A stretch of DNA of 64,000 nucleotides from Psychroflexus sp. MES1-P1E (GCF_002836055.1 NZ_PJBS01000306.1:1-64000); one strand, 5' to 3'. Counted from the stretch's first letter, positions 9,740 through 19,550 are shown. The notes: generated by a model from the sequence alone, not told the origin. Program-made: numbers and translations.

Positions 9740-11518
9740 ATGGCGAAAAGAAAAAAAGAATCTGACCTTCCTAAGGTTAAACTCAATAAACAAAATCTCA
9801 AAAAATCTCTCCGTTTATTCTCTTACATCGGTCCACATAAGTGGAAGTTGATTGTAGGAATAATTTTCCTTGCTTTTACTGGGGTTACGGCGTTGCTATT
9901 TCCTAAACTTATGGGAGATTTAATTGAGACTGCAGATTTCACTTCAGAGGATATTAATAGAATGGGACTTATACTTTTAGGGCTGTTTACCGCCCAAGCT
10001 ATTTTCTCTTTCTTTCGTGTTGTTCTTTTTGTGGATGTGACCGAAAATATGCTTTCTGCCATACGCCAAGATACCTACAACACCTTGGTCAAAATGCCGA
10101 TGCAGTTTTTTTCTTCTAGACGTGTTAGCGAACTCAATAGCAGAGTGGCCGCAGATATTTCCCAAATACAAGATACGTTTACTACAGGAATCGCAGAATT
10201 TTTAAGGCAAATGATCATTGTGATTGGGGGTATTTCAGCCTTATTTTTTACTTCTGTAAAGCTCTCTTTATTGATGCTAGCGACCATTCCTATTTTTGCA
10301 ATCGTAGCTGTAATTTTTGGAAAATTTATAAAAAAATTATCTAAAGATGCTCAAGATAAAGTAGCCGATTCCAATACTATCGTTGGAGAAAGCTTGCAAG
10401 GAATTGCCAATGTGAAAGCATTTACTAACGAAGCTTTTGAGATGTTGAGGTATAAATTTGCCGTCAACGATATCAAGAAAATCGCTATCAAAGGGGGTCT
10501 TGCTCGTGGAGCGTTCTCCTCGTTTATTATATTTTGCATTTTTGGAGCCATCGTCCTTTTGGTCTGGTATGCCGTAAAGCTTCAAAATATTGGAGAACTC
10601 ACCCAATCCGAATTGATCACTTTTATACTTTATACTATTTTTGTAGGTGCATCTATAGGGGGGTTACCTATACAGTATGCTCAAATTCAAAAAGCAATTG
10701 GCGCTACAGAACGCGTATTTGATATTATAGATGAAGAACCCGAAGTAATTGAAGAAGACCCGTCCCCAAGGCTAATTAAAGGTGAATTGAGTTTTGAAGA
10801 TCTTAAGTTTTCCTACCCTACACGTCAAGAAATAACAGTTTTAAAAAGCATCAATTTTAAAGCCAGACAGGGAGAATCCATAGCCATTGTTGGGCCTAGT
10901 GGTGCAGGAAAATCAACTATTGCTTCTCTTATTTTGAGATTCTACGAACCTCAAGATGGTCAAATGCTATTGGATGGTATTCCAGCTTCCAGCTTTACAT
11001 TGCACGATTTACGAAGTCAAATGGCGATTGTACCTCAAGATATTTTATTATTTGGAGGAAGTATAAGGGAAAACATAGCTTATGGTAAGCCAGAGGCTCC
11101 CAACGAAGAAATTATAGAAGCGGCCAAAAAAGCAAATGCTCATGATTTTATTATGTCTTTTCCCGAACAGTATGAAACTATTGTTGGAGAAAGAGGTGTT
11201 CAGCTTTCTGGTGGACAGCGTCAACGGGTCGCCATTGCTCGAGCAGTCCTTAAAAACCCCGTCATTTTGATTTTGGACGAAGCGACGAGTTCTTTGGATT
11301 CTGAGTCTGAAAGACTTGTACAGGATGCTTTAGAAAAACTCATGGTAGGAAGAACCTCTTTTGTCATCGCCCATCGACTTTCTACCATCAAAAATGCCGA
11401 TCAAATCTTGGTATTAGAAAATGGAGAAATTATTGAAAAAGGAACACATCTGGACTTGATTGAAAACGAAAACGGACTCTACCGTAAACTGATTCAGTTA
11501 CAGATGGAATTGAACTAA
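9740..11518 (+). CDS. ABC transporter, fused permease and ATPase (MsbA/LmrA type)
   Basis: 592 residues. The first about 320 residues form an exporter membrane domain with six predicted membrane segments. The nucleotide-binding domain follows, with Walker A GPSGAGKST, Q-loop IVPQDILLF, signature LSGGQRQR, Walker B ILILDEATS and switch His in IAHRLS. It is a half-transporter that would work as a homodimer in the inner membrane. MsbA-like members flip lipid A, phospholipids or drugs, but substrate assignment from sequence alone is not safe. It is monocistronic or weakly linked to serA, which starts about 105 bases later behind its own promoter element. Confidence 0.92.
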   Translation: MAKRKKESDLPKVKLNKQNLKKSLRLFSYIGPHKWKLIVGIIFLAFTGVTALLFPKLMGDLIETADFTSEDINRMGLILLGLFTAQAIFSFFRVVLFVDVTENMLSAIRQDTYNTLVKMPMQFFSSRRVSELNSRVAADISQIQDTFTTGIAEFLRQMIIVIGGISALFFTSVKLSLLMLATIPIFAIVAVIFGKFIKKLSKDAQDKVADSNTIVGESLQGIANVKAFTNEAFEMLRYKFAVNDIKKIAIKGGLARGAFSSFIIFCIFGAIVLLVWYAVKLQNIGELTQSELITFILYTIFVGASIGGLPIQYAQIQKAIGATERVFDIIDEEPEVIEEDPSPRLIKGELSFEDLKFSYPTRQEITVLKSINFKARQGESIAIVGPSGAGKSTIASLILRFYEPQDGQMLLDGIPASSFTLHDLRSQMAIVPQDILLFGGSIRENIAYGKPEAPNEEIIEAAKKANAHDFIMSFPEQYETIVGERGVQLSGGQRQRVAIARAVLKNPVILILDEATSSLDSESERLVQDALEKLMVGRTSFVIAHRLSTIKNADQILVLENGEIIEKGTHLDLIENENGLYRKLIQLQMELN

Positions 11519-11590
11519 TTTTAAGGTGATCCACTTTAATTACAGCAGAAAAATCAAAAGCATATTAACCCAGCTTCACTATAATTTTTA

Positions 11591-11598
11591 TACTTTTG
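11591..11598 (+). promoter_or_regulatory. -7 element before serA
   Basis: TACTTTTG matches TAnnTTTG and lies 26 bases before the serA ATG. The upstream TTG element is not obvious. Confidence 0.45.
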
Positions 11599-11624
11599 AG
11601 GCTTAATTTTTTTAAAGCCGGATT

Positions 11625-12860
11625 ATGTCACCACTCAAAACCTCGTTTCCAAAAGATAAAATGAAAATAGTCCTTTTAGAAAATATCAGTCAGTCTGCCA
11701 TAGATAGCTTTAAAAAAGCGGGTTATACACATATAGAACAGCATACAGGCGCTTTATCTGGGGAAGAACTGGATACCGTTTTAAAAGAGGCTAAGGTGGT
11801 TTGTGTGAGATCCAAGACTCAATTGACAGAAGAGGTAATTACAAAAGCCAAAAAACTCGTGGCAATAGGTTGTTTTTGTATAGGCACAAACCAAGTAGAT
11901 CTTGAAGCGGCCAATAAAGCTGGAGTGTGTGTCTTTAATGCTCCGTTTAGTAATACGCGCTCTGTTGCAGAATTGGTAATTGCATCTGCTATTATGCTTA
12001 TTAGAAGAATTCCAGATAAAAACAGAGCTGCTCATGCTGGAGAATGGGACAAAGATTCTACCAATGCACATGAAATTAGAGGGAAACGCCTAGGAGTTGT
12101 AGGCTATGGACATATTGGGTCTCAGGTTTCTATCTTAGCAGAAGCTATAGGATTACGCGTGTTTTATTATGATGTTGAAAACAAATTACCACTTGGAAAT
12201 GCCGAAGAAATAAGCGACTTAAAGTCTCTAATAGAACATTGCGATATCATCACTCTTCATGTTCCTGGAACAAAACAGACTCAAAATTTATTTGATGAGC
12301 AAGTGCTGAATTGGTTTCAAAAAGGGCAATTATTAGTCAACATGAGTCGCGGCGATGTCGTTGATATTTCAGCTTTAAAAGAAGCTTTGGAGGAAAAACG
12401 CATTAGCGGTGCAGCAATAGATGTGTTCCCAGAAGAACCGAAGAATAAAGATGAAATGTTCATCTCGCCCTTGCAAAATATATCTAATGTTATTTTAACA
12501 CCTCATATTGGTGGCTCTACAGAAGAAGCGCAATGGAATATTGGCTTAGACGTTTCATCCAAATTGATAAGGTATATAGAGAGTGGAGCAAGTCTTGGGA
12601 GCAAGTCTATCCCAGAATTATCATTGCCAAAAATGGAGGATACACATAGGATTTTGCATATACATAAAAATGTCTCTGGTGTTCTTTCAGAAATAAACTC
12701 TATTATCTCTAAACTAGACGTCAATATTTTAGGGCAGTATCTCAGCACTAATCTAGAAGTTGGCTATGTTGTCCTTGATATTTCCAAAAACGACTCTCTT
12801 GACACCTTAAAAGAATTTAAACGAATTGACCACACCATTAAAGTAAGAATCCTTTACTAG
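11625..12860 (+). CDS. serA: D-3-phosphoglycerate dehydrogenase, E. coli SerA type
   Basis: 411 residues, the same length class as E. coli SerA (410), with the NAD-binding D-isomer dehydrogenase fold and a C-terminal ACT domain (about residues 340-411). Seen motifs are AIGCFCIGTNQVDLEAA, FNAPFSNTRSVAELV, the nucleotide loop GYGHIGSQ, NMSRGDVVD and the catalytic His in LTPHIGGSTEEA. It oxidises 3-phosphoglycerate to 3-phosphohydroxypyruvate, the first step of serine synthesis, and the ACT domain is where serine inhibits. The start at 11625 gives an N-terminus collinear with E. coli SerA. The ATG at 11661 is an alternative. Confidence 0.95.
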   Translation: MSPLKTSFPKDKMKIVLLENISQSAIDSFKKAGYTHIEQHTGALSGEELDTVLKEAKVVCVRSKTQLTEEVITKAKKLVAIGCFCIGTNQVDLEAANKAGVCVFNAPFSNTRSVAELVIASAIMLIRRIPDKNRAAHAGEWDKDSTNAHEIRGKRLGVVGYGHIGSQVSILAEAIGLRVFYYDVENKLPLGNAEEISDLKSLIEHCDIITLHVPGTKQTQNLFDEQVLNWFQKGQLLVNMSRGDVVDISALKEALEEKRISGAAIDVFPEEPKNKDEMFISPLQNISNVILTPHIGGSTEEAQWNIGLDVSSKLIRYIESGASLGSKSIPELSLPKMEDTHRILHIHKNVSGVLSEINSIISKLDVNILGQYLSTNLEVGYVVLDISKNDSLDTLKEFKRIDHTIKVRILY

Positions 12861-13005
12861 GTGATAAACGTGACGCTTTAAAATTGAGTATTTTCTTCTG
12901 AAAAGCATTGTTAAATAATTATAGAATTGATTTTTTCTTTAGCCAATTGATTTGATATCAAAAAGATTCAGATGTATTAAAGCATCTTCTGAAGCCTATG
13001 AGACG

Positions 13006-13647
13006 CTATCTTGTTTTAAACCATCCAGTAATACTTAGGCGTAAATCATCCAATACAGGTCTTACTTCATGCTCTAAAAGTTGACTTTCAAAAATAACCA
13101 CTCGCCCTGGTAGAGGATGAATAATCACCTCGTTAGAATTTTCTGGATAAATGACAAGCTCTCCTCCGTTAGTCTTTTTCCACGAGTCATCATTAAGGTA
13201 ACAAACCATAGATAATTTTCGTCTATCATCGTTTTGAAATGTATCCAAATGCCTTTTGTAGAAAGTGCCTACAGGATATACCGCATAATGGAACTCTTGG
13301 TGCAGGATTCCCATAAAACACGTCATATTTAAATAGTCTTTGAAGGTCTTAAAGGCTTCAAAAAAAAGATGCTCTGCAGAATTGGCTTGTTGCTCATCGA
13401 TCCATTGAATATAATCTCCTCGAATAGCTTTGCTGATAGATTCATTTACTTTATTTCCAATCGCTGCTTTTTTTAGTTCACTATGGTTATGCAGCATTTT
13501 GAGTCGCTCCCTTAAGCTATCGACAAGCTTAAGCTCAAAGAAATTATCACATATGGAATAGTTTTGGTTTAGCAAGTCAGAAATCAGGTGTTCAAAAAGA
13601 GGATTTTCTTTAAAAGAAAGATCTTCAGTAAGAAGAGTATGAGCCAT
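13006..13647 (-). CDS. 2-oxoglutarate/Fe(II)-dependent oxygenase (prolyl-4-hydroxylase-like)
   Basis: 213 residues. The iron facial triad is visible: His133 and Asp135 in KRHLDTF, and His193 in LEHEV. Arg203 in LRLSITGW is the expected 2-oxoglutarate-binding residue. The fold order (YAVYPVGTFYKRHLD, VCYLNDDSW, GGELVIYP, GRVVIFES) is that of small bacterial P4H-type oxygenases. These hydroxylate prolyl residues in proteins such as EF-Tu, or other peptides, in the cytoplasm. No signal peptide is present. The target is not known. The neighbouring genes are unrelated. Confidence 0.87.
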   Translation of the reverse strand: MAHTLLTEDLSFKENPLFEHLISDLLNQNYSICDNFFELKLVDSLRERLKMLHNHSELKKAAIGNKVNESISKAIRGDYIQWIDEQQANSAEHLFFEAFKTFKDYLNMTCFMGILHQEFHYAVYPVGTFYKRHLDTFQNDDRRKLSMVCYLNDDSWKKTNGGELVIYPENSNEVIIHPLPGRVVIFESQLLEHEVRPVLDDLRLSITGWFKTR

Positions 13648-13748
13648 TAAAAAGGAGTTAGTTTATCGGTGTAAAATTAGCAGAAAAGGGGATCACTTGT
13701 TGTTTATATTTTTAGACCCAATTCCACTAGTAAATTTCTTAAATCTAT

Positions 13749-13756
13749 TATCTTTG
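13749..13756 (+). promoter_or_regulatory. -7 element before queD
   Basis: TATCTTTG is an exact TAnnTTTG match, 17 bases before the ATG at 13774, implying a very short leader. Confidence 0.5.
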
Positions 13757-13773
13757 CAGTAATTTATTAGACC

Positions 13774-14226
13774 ATGGCAAAAATCAGAATTACCAAACAA
13801 TTTACTTTTGAAACCGCTCATGCTCTGTATGGCTATGATGGCAAATGCAGAAATATTCACGGTCATAGTTATAAATTGGATGTCACCGTTATTGGAGAAC
13901 CTATCACAGATATGGATAATGTAAAATGCGGGATGGTCATAGATTTTGGAGATTTAAAATACATTGTAAAATCTCAGGTGGTCGATAAGATGGACCATGC
14001 TATTATTCTTAATAAAGAAACGCCACATATAGAGCTAGCGCAAACTTTAAAATCCTCTGACCATGATGTTATTCTTGTAGATTATCAACCCACAAGTGAA
14101 AATATGGTGATAGATTTTGCTAAAAGTATACAGAGTAAATTAGATCCTAAAATTAAATTACACTCTTTAAAACTTAGAGAAACAGGGACGGCATTTGCGG
14201 AATGGTTTGCTAGCGACAATGCTTAG
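13774..14226 (+). CDS. queD: 6-carboxy-5,6,7,8-tetrahydropterin synthase
   Basis: 150 residues, PTPS/QueD family. Zinc ligands His16 (ETAHAL), His29 and His31 (NIHGHSY) and the catalytic Cys25 (GKCRN) are all in place. Asp/His residues of the second half (KMDHAIIL, LRETGTAFAEW) also fit. It converts dihydroneopterin triphosphate to carboxytetrahydropterin, the second step toward queuosine. Its end overlaps the convergent penicillin-binding protein gene by 4 bases, so no room exists for a separate terminator. Other que genes are not in the window. Confidence 0.93.
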   Translation: MAKIRITKQFTFETAHALYGYDGKCRNIHGHSYKLDVTVIGEPITDMDNVKCGMVIDFGDLKYIVKSQVVDKMDHAIILNKETPHIELAQTLKSSDHDVILVDYQPTSENMVIDFAKSIQSKLDPKIKLHSLKLRETGTAFAEWFASDNA

Positions 14227-16547
14227 AAATCAATTTCAAATTCTGTAGTCTCTTTATTTTCTCCTTCTCCATTTTCGAGTTCATCGGTAGCGTTATCACA
14301 ATCGATCTGGATATTTAAATTATCAGGCCTTTCAAATTTATCTTTAGAGATGTTCAAAGTGCCGTTGTTATAGATGTCAGTCATGTACATTCCCCAAATA
14401 GGTAAAGCCAAAGTTGCGCCTTGTCCATAAGTAATTGTTGGAAACCTTACACTCCTATCTTCGCCTCCTACCCAAACTCCAGTAGCAAGATTGGGGACCA
14501 TACCAATAAACCAGCCATCACTTTGATTCTGAGTCGTTCCCGTTTTACCAGCAATATCATTTTCTAGAGCATAGGGATAGCCAGTAACCGCTCTTTTATA
14601 AAGCTCGGTTCCTTTGGCATAATCTGAATTGGTTCTTAACCTCCGGCCAGAACCAAACCGAGTAACACCTTCCAAAAGTTTAATAGTCACAAAAGCAGAT
14701 TCTTCGCTTAAGACATCTCTACTTTGGGGTTGATGTTGATATAGAATAGTTCCATTTTTATCTTCTATACGTTGGATGGCATAAGGTTTTACGTAAACCC
14801 CTTTGTTGGCAAAAGTGCTGTAGGCAGAAACCATATCGTAAACACTTATATCTGGGGTACCCAAAGCTATAGCTGCTACAGGAAGTATATTTGAGGTATC
14901 AATACCTAATTTATCGATGAGGTTGATTACACTTTCAGGGCCTGTTTTATTAATAACACGAGCTGTAATGGTATTTATAGACTCCGCTAGAGCTTGTTTA
15001 AGGGTTTTCATCCCTCCGTAGTCTGCACCGACGTTGTCTGGTGTCCAATCTTCGGTAACACCGTGTCGTCCTTTTGGTATAGTGTAAGGTGTATTTGGAA
15101 ATTCATCACAGGGTGATAAGTGCAATTGATCTATGGCAGTAGCGTAGACAAAAGGCTTAAAGGTAGACCCTACTTGACGCTTCGCTTGCTTGACGTGCTC
15201 ATATTTAAAAAATTTATAGTTGACACCCCCTACCCAGGCTTTTATTTCTCCTGTTTGTGGAGTCATAGACATCATACCCGTGTTCAAAAAGGATTTGTAA
15301 TATCTTATGGAATCTTTGGGGGTCATTAGAGTATCAATAGGGCCTTCCCAAGAAAATAAACGCATTTCTCGTTTTCTATTAAAAGCCGCTATAATGGAGT
15401 CTTTATCAATCCCTTTTCTACGCATGGTTTTATAGCGATCAGAATTTTTGATTCCTTTATTCAGGATACTCTCTATTTCTGAAGAACTTATACTTCTAAA
15501 GGGGGCTGTTTTGTTGTTTTTATTTTGAGTGTCGAACTCTTTTTGAAGATTCTTGAGGTGCTTTTCTACGGCAGTTTCTGCATAACCCTGCATTTTGAAA
15601 TCCAAAGTCGTATAGATCTTCAAGCCGTCTCTGTACATGCTGTAAGAACTTCCGTCTGGTTTTGGATTGTCATCAATCCAATCTTTCATGAACTCTTGGA
15701 CATATGCTCTAAAGTAAGTGGCAATCCCGTCATCGTGCTGTTCTGGAGAAAAGTATGTTCCCAGTGGAAGTTTTTGCAAAGAGTCCTTTACTATCGTGGT
15801 TAAAAATCCGTTTTTTTCCATTTGTTTTAGAACTTGATTTCGTCGTTCTATGGAATTCTTTTTAAACTGATCTTTAACTGGATTATAGAGAATCGGATTT
15901 TTCAGCATAGCTACTAATGTAGCAGACTCTTCAATCGTTAACTCTATTGGCTCTTTAGAAAAATAAATCCTAGAGGCTGAACGAATTCCAACAGCTTGAT
16001 ATAAAAAATCAAACTTGTTGAGGTACATCGTGATAATTTCGTTCTTAGCATACTGCTCTTCCAGTCTTACGGCGATGACCCATTCTTTTACCTTTTGTAT
16101 AATTCTATTGAAAGTTCCACTTTTATTAGGATCTGTAAACAAAAGCTTGGAAAGTTGTTGAGTAATGGTACTCGCCCCGCCTTTTGAGCCCAAATAAATA
16201 GCAGCTCTTAGCGTTCCTCTAGCATCTATACCTGAATGACTGTAGAATCTTTCGTCTTCGGTAGAGACTAAAGCGTTGACAAGGTGATCTGGAAGATCCT
16301 CATAATTGATGGGCGTCCTATTTTCCTTAAAATACTTTCCTAGAGTTTCTCCATCTATGGATATAACCTCTGTAGCTAAGTTGGTTTCTGGATTTTCCAG
16401 CTCTTCAAAGGTGGGCATGGTTCCTAGAGCTCCCCAACTGGCTAATAAAAAAATTAAAGCAATTCCTAAAACACCAGATAGAAATAAAATCCAGAATCCT
16501 AAAATATACTTTTTGAAACTTGTTTTTGATGATGTGTTCTCTCCCAT
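14223..16547 (-). CDS. Class A penicillin-binding protein (bifunctional transglycosylase/transpeptidase, PBP1A type)
   Basis: 774 residues. A short cytoplasmic tail and one membrane segment (about residues 12-37) precede a GT51 glycosyltransferase domain with STEDERFYSHSGID and GASTITQQLSKLLF. The C-terminal transpeptidase has the three classic motifs: SxxK in GSTFKPF, SxN in AESINT, and KTG in GKTGTTQ. The enzyme polymerises lipid II and cross-links peptidoglycan in the periplasm. The C-terminal tail after the transpeptidase is acidic (ENGEGENKET). It lies just downstream of gldH on the same strand (16-base gap), so co-transcription with ricT and gldH is likely. Confidence 0.95.
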   Translation of the reverse strand: MGENTSSKTSFKKYILGFWILFLSGVLGIALIFLLASWGALGTMPTFEELENPETNLATEVISIDGETLGKYFKENRTPINYEDLPDHLVNALVSTEDERFYSHSGIDARGTLRAAIYLGSKGGASTITQQLSKLLFTDPNKSGTFNRIIQKVKEWVIAVRLEEQYAKNEIITMYLNKFDFLYQAVGIRSASRIYFSKEPIELTIEESATLVAMLKNPILYNPVKDQFKKNSIERRNQVLKQMEKNGFLTTIVKDSLQKLPLGTYFSPEQHDDGIATYFRAYVQEFMKDWIDDNPKPDGSSYSMYRDGLKIYTTLDFKMQGYAETAVEKHLKNLQKEFDTQNKNNKTAPFRSISSSEIESILNKGIKNSDRYKTMRRKGIDKDSIIAAFNRKREMRLFSWEGPIDTLMTPKDSIRYYKSFLNTGMMSMTPQTGEIKAWVGGVNYKFFKYEHVKQAKRQVGSTFKPFVYATAIDQLHLSPCDEFPNTPYTIPKGRHGVTEDWTPDNVGADYGGMKTLKQALAESINTITARVINKTGPESVINLIDKLGIDTSNILPVAAIALGTPDISVYDMVSAYSTFANKGVYVKPYAIQRIEDKNGTILYQHQPQSRDVLSEESAFVTIKLLEGVTRFGSGRRLRTNSDYAKGTELYKRAVTGYPYALENDIAGKTGTTQNQSDGWFIGMVPNLATGVWVGGEDRSVRFPTITYGQGATLALPIWGMYMTDIYNNGTLNISKDKFERPDNLNIQIDCDNATDELENGEGENKETTEFEIDF

Positions 16548-16563
16548 GTTTTTTTTGAAAGAA

Positions 16564-17061
16564 TTAATTTTCTTGTTTTAGTATGGTTTCTATATGGATT
16601 CCAAAATCCATGATTCCTTTTAAGGTATCTAAGGCTTCAACCTTTCCAAATTTTCTCATGACTTGGTTAATTTTTACGATGTAAGTCCCTTGCTCTGAAA
16701 AAGCAACACCCGCTTTATACCACAATTTACTTTCTTTAACGCTTCCAAACCCCTCACCCATTAACTCACCGTTTGGGTAAGCCATCTTATATTCTAGCGT
16801 GTCTCCAATTTGCATTCCATTAGGAAATTGAATATTAGCAATGAGAAATAGATTATCAAATTCATAGTCTTGATTTACCCTTGTGTTAAAAAACAAGTGG
16901 TAAGGATTAACCGTATCTGGAGCTTCAAATGAATACTCCAAAGTATCAGTGTTTTTCCATCCATTAGAAAAACTCCTATAGTCTGAAAACGCCAGTTGGT
17001 CATCACAAGCTAAAAAGCTAAAACAAAGAATAAAAAGAAGTAATAAATTACGAATTAGCAT
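16564..17061 (-). CDS. gldH: Gliding motility lipoprotein GldH
   Basis: 165 residues from the ATG at 17061. An upstream in-frame ATG at 17133 would add 24 residues before the signal peptide and is rejected, because the start at 17061 begins directly with a lipoprotein signal (MLIRNLLLLFILCFSFLAC, lipoprotein Cys19). The body matches GldH in length and features such as SDYRSF and NPYHLFFNTRVN. GldH is one of the lipoproteins needed for gliding and linked to type IX secretion in Flavobacterium johnsoniae. The start codon overlaps the ricT end by 14 bases, so the two are translationally linked. Confidence 0.88.
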   Translation of the reverse strand: MLIRNLLLLFILCFSFLACDDQLAFSDYRSFSNGWKNTDTLEYSFEAPDTVNPYHLFFNTRVNQDYEFDNLFLIANIQFPNGMQIGDTLEYKMAYPNGELMGEGFGSVKESKLWYKAGVAFSEQGTYIVKINQVMRKFGKVEALDTLKGIMDFGIHIETILKQEN

Positions 17062-18211
17062 TATTTCTTTTGGAATTCTTGTGTTTACTAGATTTTCTTT
17101 TGTTGCGAGGATTTTTTTGTTTTGGTTTATCAAAACGAGTTAAACTATCTTGACCTACAGTATTCTCAAATGCTGTCTTTTCTGGAACAATTTCACTGGT
17201 AAATTCTTCTAAACTAGCTACTGGGCTTTTATCGCGTTGAGCTTTCAAAATAATTTTTATCGCATCAGTATCTAGCTCAATCCAGTTGTTGTATTCTTTC
17301 TCATAAGCATACCAAAGCTTCCCTTTAAAAATATCTATTTTTTGGCAAACAGCATCGCCCTTTTGAGTGGTTAATTTTTGATCTTGTCTTGGGAAGTCCT
17401 TCAACGCTTCAAGATAAGTATCCAATTCGTAGTTAAGACAACATTTCAATTTTCCACACTGCCCAGCAAGCTTTAAGGGATTAAGAGAGAGTTGTTGATA
17501 CCTAGCTGCGGAAGTTTTTACAGTTCTAAAATCTGTTAACCAAGTTGAACAACACAACTCACGACCACAAGAACCTATACCTCCAAGCCTAGCAGCCTCT
17601 TGTCTAAAGCCAATTTGGCGCATTTCTATTCTTGTCTTGAACTCGTAAGCAAATTCCTTGATGAGTTGTCTAAAATCCACGCGTTCCTCTGCTGTATAGT
17701 AAAACACAGCTTTAGAGCCGTCTCCTTGAAATTCAATATCGCTTATTTTCATTTTAAGCTTCAATCGAATTGCAATTTGCCTGGCTTTTACCTTCATAGC
17801 ATCTTCTCGTTCTCTGGCAATTTGCCAAACATCAATATCCTTTTGAGAAGCTTTCCTATAAATTTTAAGGATTTCGTCGGACTCAGGGTCTGTTTTTTTC
17901 TTTTTCATCTGCACTCTTACAAGTTCACCTGTAAGGGTAACGATACCTATATCATGTCCTGGGGAAGATTCAGTAGCTACAATATCTCCTATGGAAAGCG
18001 TTAACTTTTTAGTGTTTCTAAAAAACTCTTTTCTGCTATTTTTAAATCTTACCTCTGCGCAATCGAAAGCTTCTTGACCTCTAGGAAGTTCTACATCCGA
18101 TAACCAATCAAAAACGGTAAGTTTATTACATCCATCTGTCCCGCAAGTTCCGTTGTTTTGACAGCCTTTAGGTTGACCGTCTTTTCCGGTCGAGCAACTG
18201 GTACATCCCAT
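17048..18211 (-). CDS. ricT: RicT/YaaT-like PSP1-domain protein
   Basis: 387 residues. The PSP1 C-terminal domain spans about residues 100-270, with RIEMRQIGFRQEAARLGGIG followed by conserved Cys clusters (GSCGRELCC, GQCGKLKCCLNYE). An extra Cys-rich N-terminus is present (CTSCS, GCQNNGTCGTDGC). The tail is basic and low-complexity (KNPRNKRKSSKHKNSKRN). In Bacillus, the RicT complex carries iron-sulfur clusters and promotes RNA maturation. In Bacteroidota the gene is commonly next to gldH, as here. The function in this phylum is inferred from the domain. Confidence 0.88.
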   Translation of the reverse strand: MGCTSCSTGKDGQPKGCQNNGTCGTDGCNKLTVFDWLSDVELPRGQEAFDCAEVRFKNSRKEFFRNTKKLTLSIGDIVATESSPGHDIGIVTLTGELVRVQMKKKKTDPESDEILKIYRKASQKDIDVWQIAREREDAMKVKARQIAIRLKLKMKISDIEFQGDGSKAVFYYTAEERVDFRQLIKEFAYEFKTRIEMRQIGFRQEAARLGGIGSCGRELCCSTWLTDFRTVKTSAARYQQLSLNPLKLAGQCGKLKCCLNYELDTYLEALKDFPRQDQKLTTQKGDAVCQKIDIFKGKLWYAYEKEYNNWIELDTDAIKIILKAQRDKSPVASLEEFTSEIVPEKTAFENTVGQDSLTRFDKPKQKNPRNKRKSSKHKNSKRNNANS

Positions 18212-18276
18212 AAATTATATATATGTTGAAGCGTTATTAAGTTAAAACGCTGAAGATTAAAATTTCGTATTTAAAA

Positions 18277-18284
18277 CAAATATA
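18277..18284 (-). promoter_or_regulatory. -7 element before ricT
   Basis: On the minus strand this reads TATATTTG, an exact TAnnTTTG match, 66 bases upstream of the ricT start. It would drive ricT-gldH-PBP. Confidence 0.45.
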
Positions 18285-18389
18285 CCAAATAATTACTAGA
18301 GCTCTTCTATTAACTCTTTGGAGTTATAATATTGGATTTGATAGTACCAAACTTAAGTTTTTTCGATCTTTGTAAAAAAAACTATAGAC

Positions 18390-19550
18390 TTGAAATACCC
18401 TATATACATCAATGGTTTTAGCGCGATATCTGCTTTAGGCCATGATCAGCGTACAATTAATAAAAATTATGAAAATGCATCTACTCATTTTTCAACACTG
18501 AAATTGAATTCATCTTCCGTGATGGCAGCAGCCCTTCCCTCAGATTCACTTAAAGAATTGACCAAACTATCTCAAGAAAACCCAAAATATAGAGACTTAG
18601 ATAAGTCGGTGTTAATGGCACTATATACAGCTAGACAAGCCATGTCTGGTCTTGACTTCAAAGCTGAATCTACAGGAATCAATATTGGTTCTTCAAGAGG
18701 AGCAACAGGCTTATTTGAAAAATATCACAAAGCATTTCTTCAAGGTGAGCCCTTGTCTCCACTGTCATCGCCTACTACTACTTTAGGAAACATCTCCTCA
18801 TGGGTAGCTCAGGATTTGGGAGTCGATGGCCCAAACATAAGCCATTCTATTACCTGTTCTACAGCCTTGCATGCGATGCTTAATGCGAAAGCATGGTTGG
18901 AAGCAGGGATGAGCGACTTGTTTCTTGTAGGAGGAGCGGAAGCTCCACTTACAGAATTTACAATTGCCCAAATGCAGGCTTTAAAATTATACTCCAGACT
19001 AGATACATCAATGCCTTGTGAAAGTTTAAAAATGGATAAAATCCAAAACTCTCTAGTCCTCGGGGAAGGATCAGCCTCCGCTGTTATGTCTCGATCTAGT
19101 GAAAAAGCCATTGCTGAAATCACCGGATTTGGATATGCTACAGAGCAAATTAGACATAATATTTCTATTTCTTCTGATGCTCAATGCTTTCAGAAGTCTA
19201 TGAAAATGGCCTTAAATGAAGCAGAGCGTTTAGAGGTTGATGCTATCGTTCTTCATGCGCCTGGAACTGTAAAGGGAGACCAAGCAGAATTAGCTGCTAT
19301 CGAAAAAAGTTTTACTAAAACACCTTTATTAACGACCAATAAATGGAAGCTAGGCCATACGTTTGGTGCTTCTGGTATGCTTAGTATTGAAATGGCCCTA
19401 CAAATGCTTAGCCACAGGAAATTCTATGAAAACCCCTTTTATAAGCAACAAGACTCCTCCAAACCTGTTAAATCTGTTTTGATAAACGCTGTTGGTTTTG
19501 GTGGAAATGCGGTGAGCATTTTATTGGAAAAGCCTAAACATCATAAATAA
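18390..19550 (+). CDS. Beta-ketoacyl synthase-like condensing enzyme
   Basis: 386 residues, about 25 fewer than FabF. The thiolase-fold catalytic triad is intact: Cys156 (SITCSTALH), His289 (LHAPGT) and His323 (LGHTFGASG). It starts at a TTG preceded by a near-consensus promoter (TTG at 18337, GATCTTTG at 18364). It stands 74 bases upstream of bioB on the same strand. In Bacteroidota a stand-alone ketosynthase often clusters with biotin genes, so a role in building the pimeloyl chain is a reasonable inference, but not shown. Other choices are secondary lipid or pigment biosynthesis. Confidence 0.85.
   Translation: MKYPIYINGFSAISALGHDQRTINKNYENASTHFSTLKLNSSSVMAAALPSDSLKELTKLSQENPKYRDLDKSVLMALYTARQAMSGLDFKAESTGINIGSSRGATGLFEKYHKAFLQGEPLSPLSSPTTTLGNISSWVAQDLGVDGPNISHSITCSTALHAMLNAKAWLEAGMSDLFLVGGAEAPLTEFTIAQMQALKLYSRLDTSMPCESLKMDKIQNSLVLGEGSASAVMSRSSEKAIAEITGFGYATEQIRHNISISSDAQCFQKSMKMALNEAERLEVDAIVLHAPGTVKGDQAELAAIEKSFTKTPLLTTNKWKLGHTFGASGMLSIEMALQMLSHRKFYENPFYKQQDSSKPVKSVLINAVGFGGNAVSILLEKPKHHK

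Noticed and set aside
17062-17133. Upstream ATG start for GldH
   Set aside because: The lipoprotein signal begins at 17061, so the longer form would bury it.
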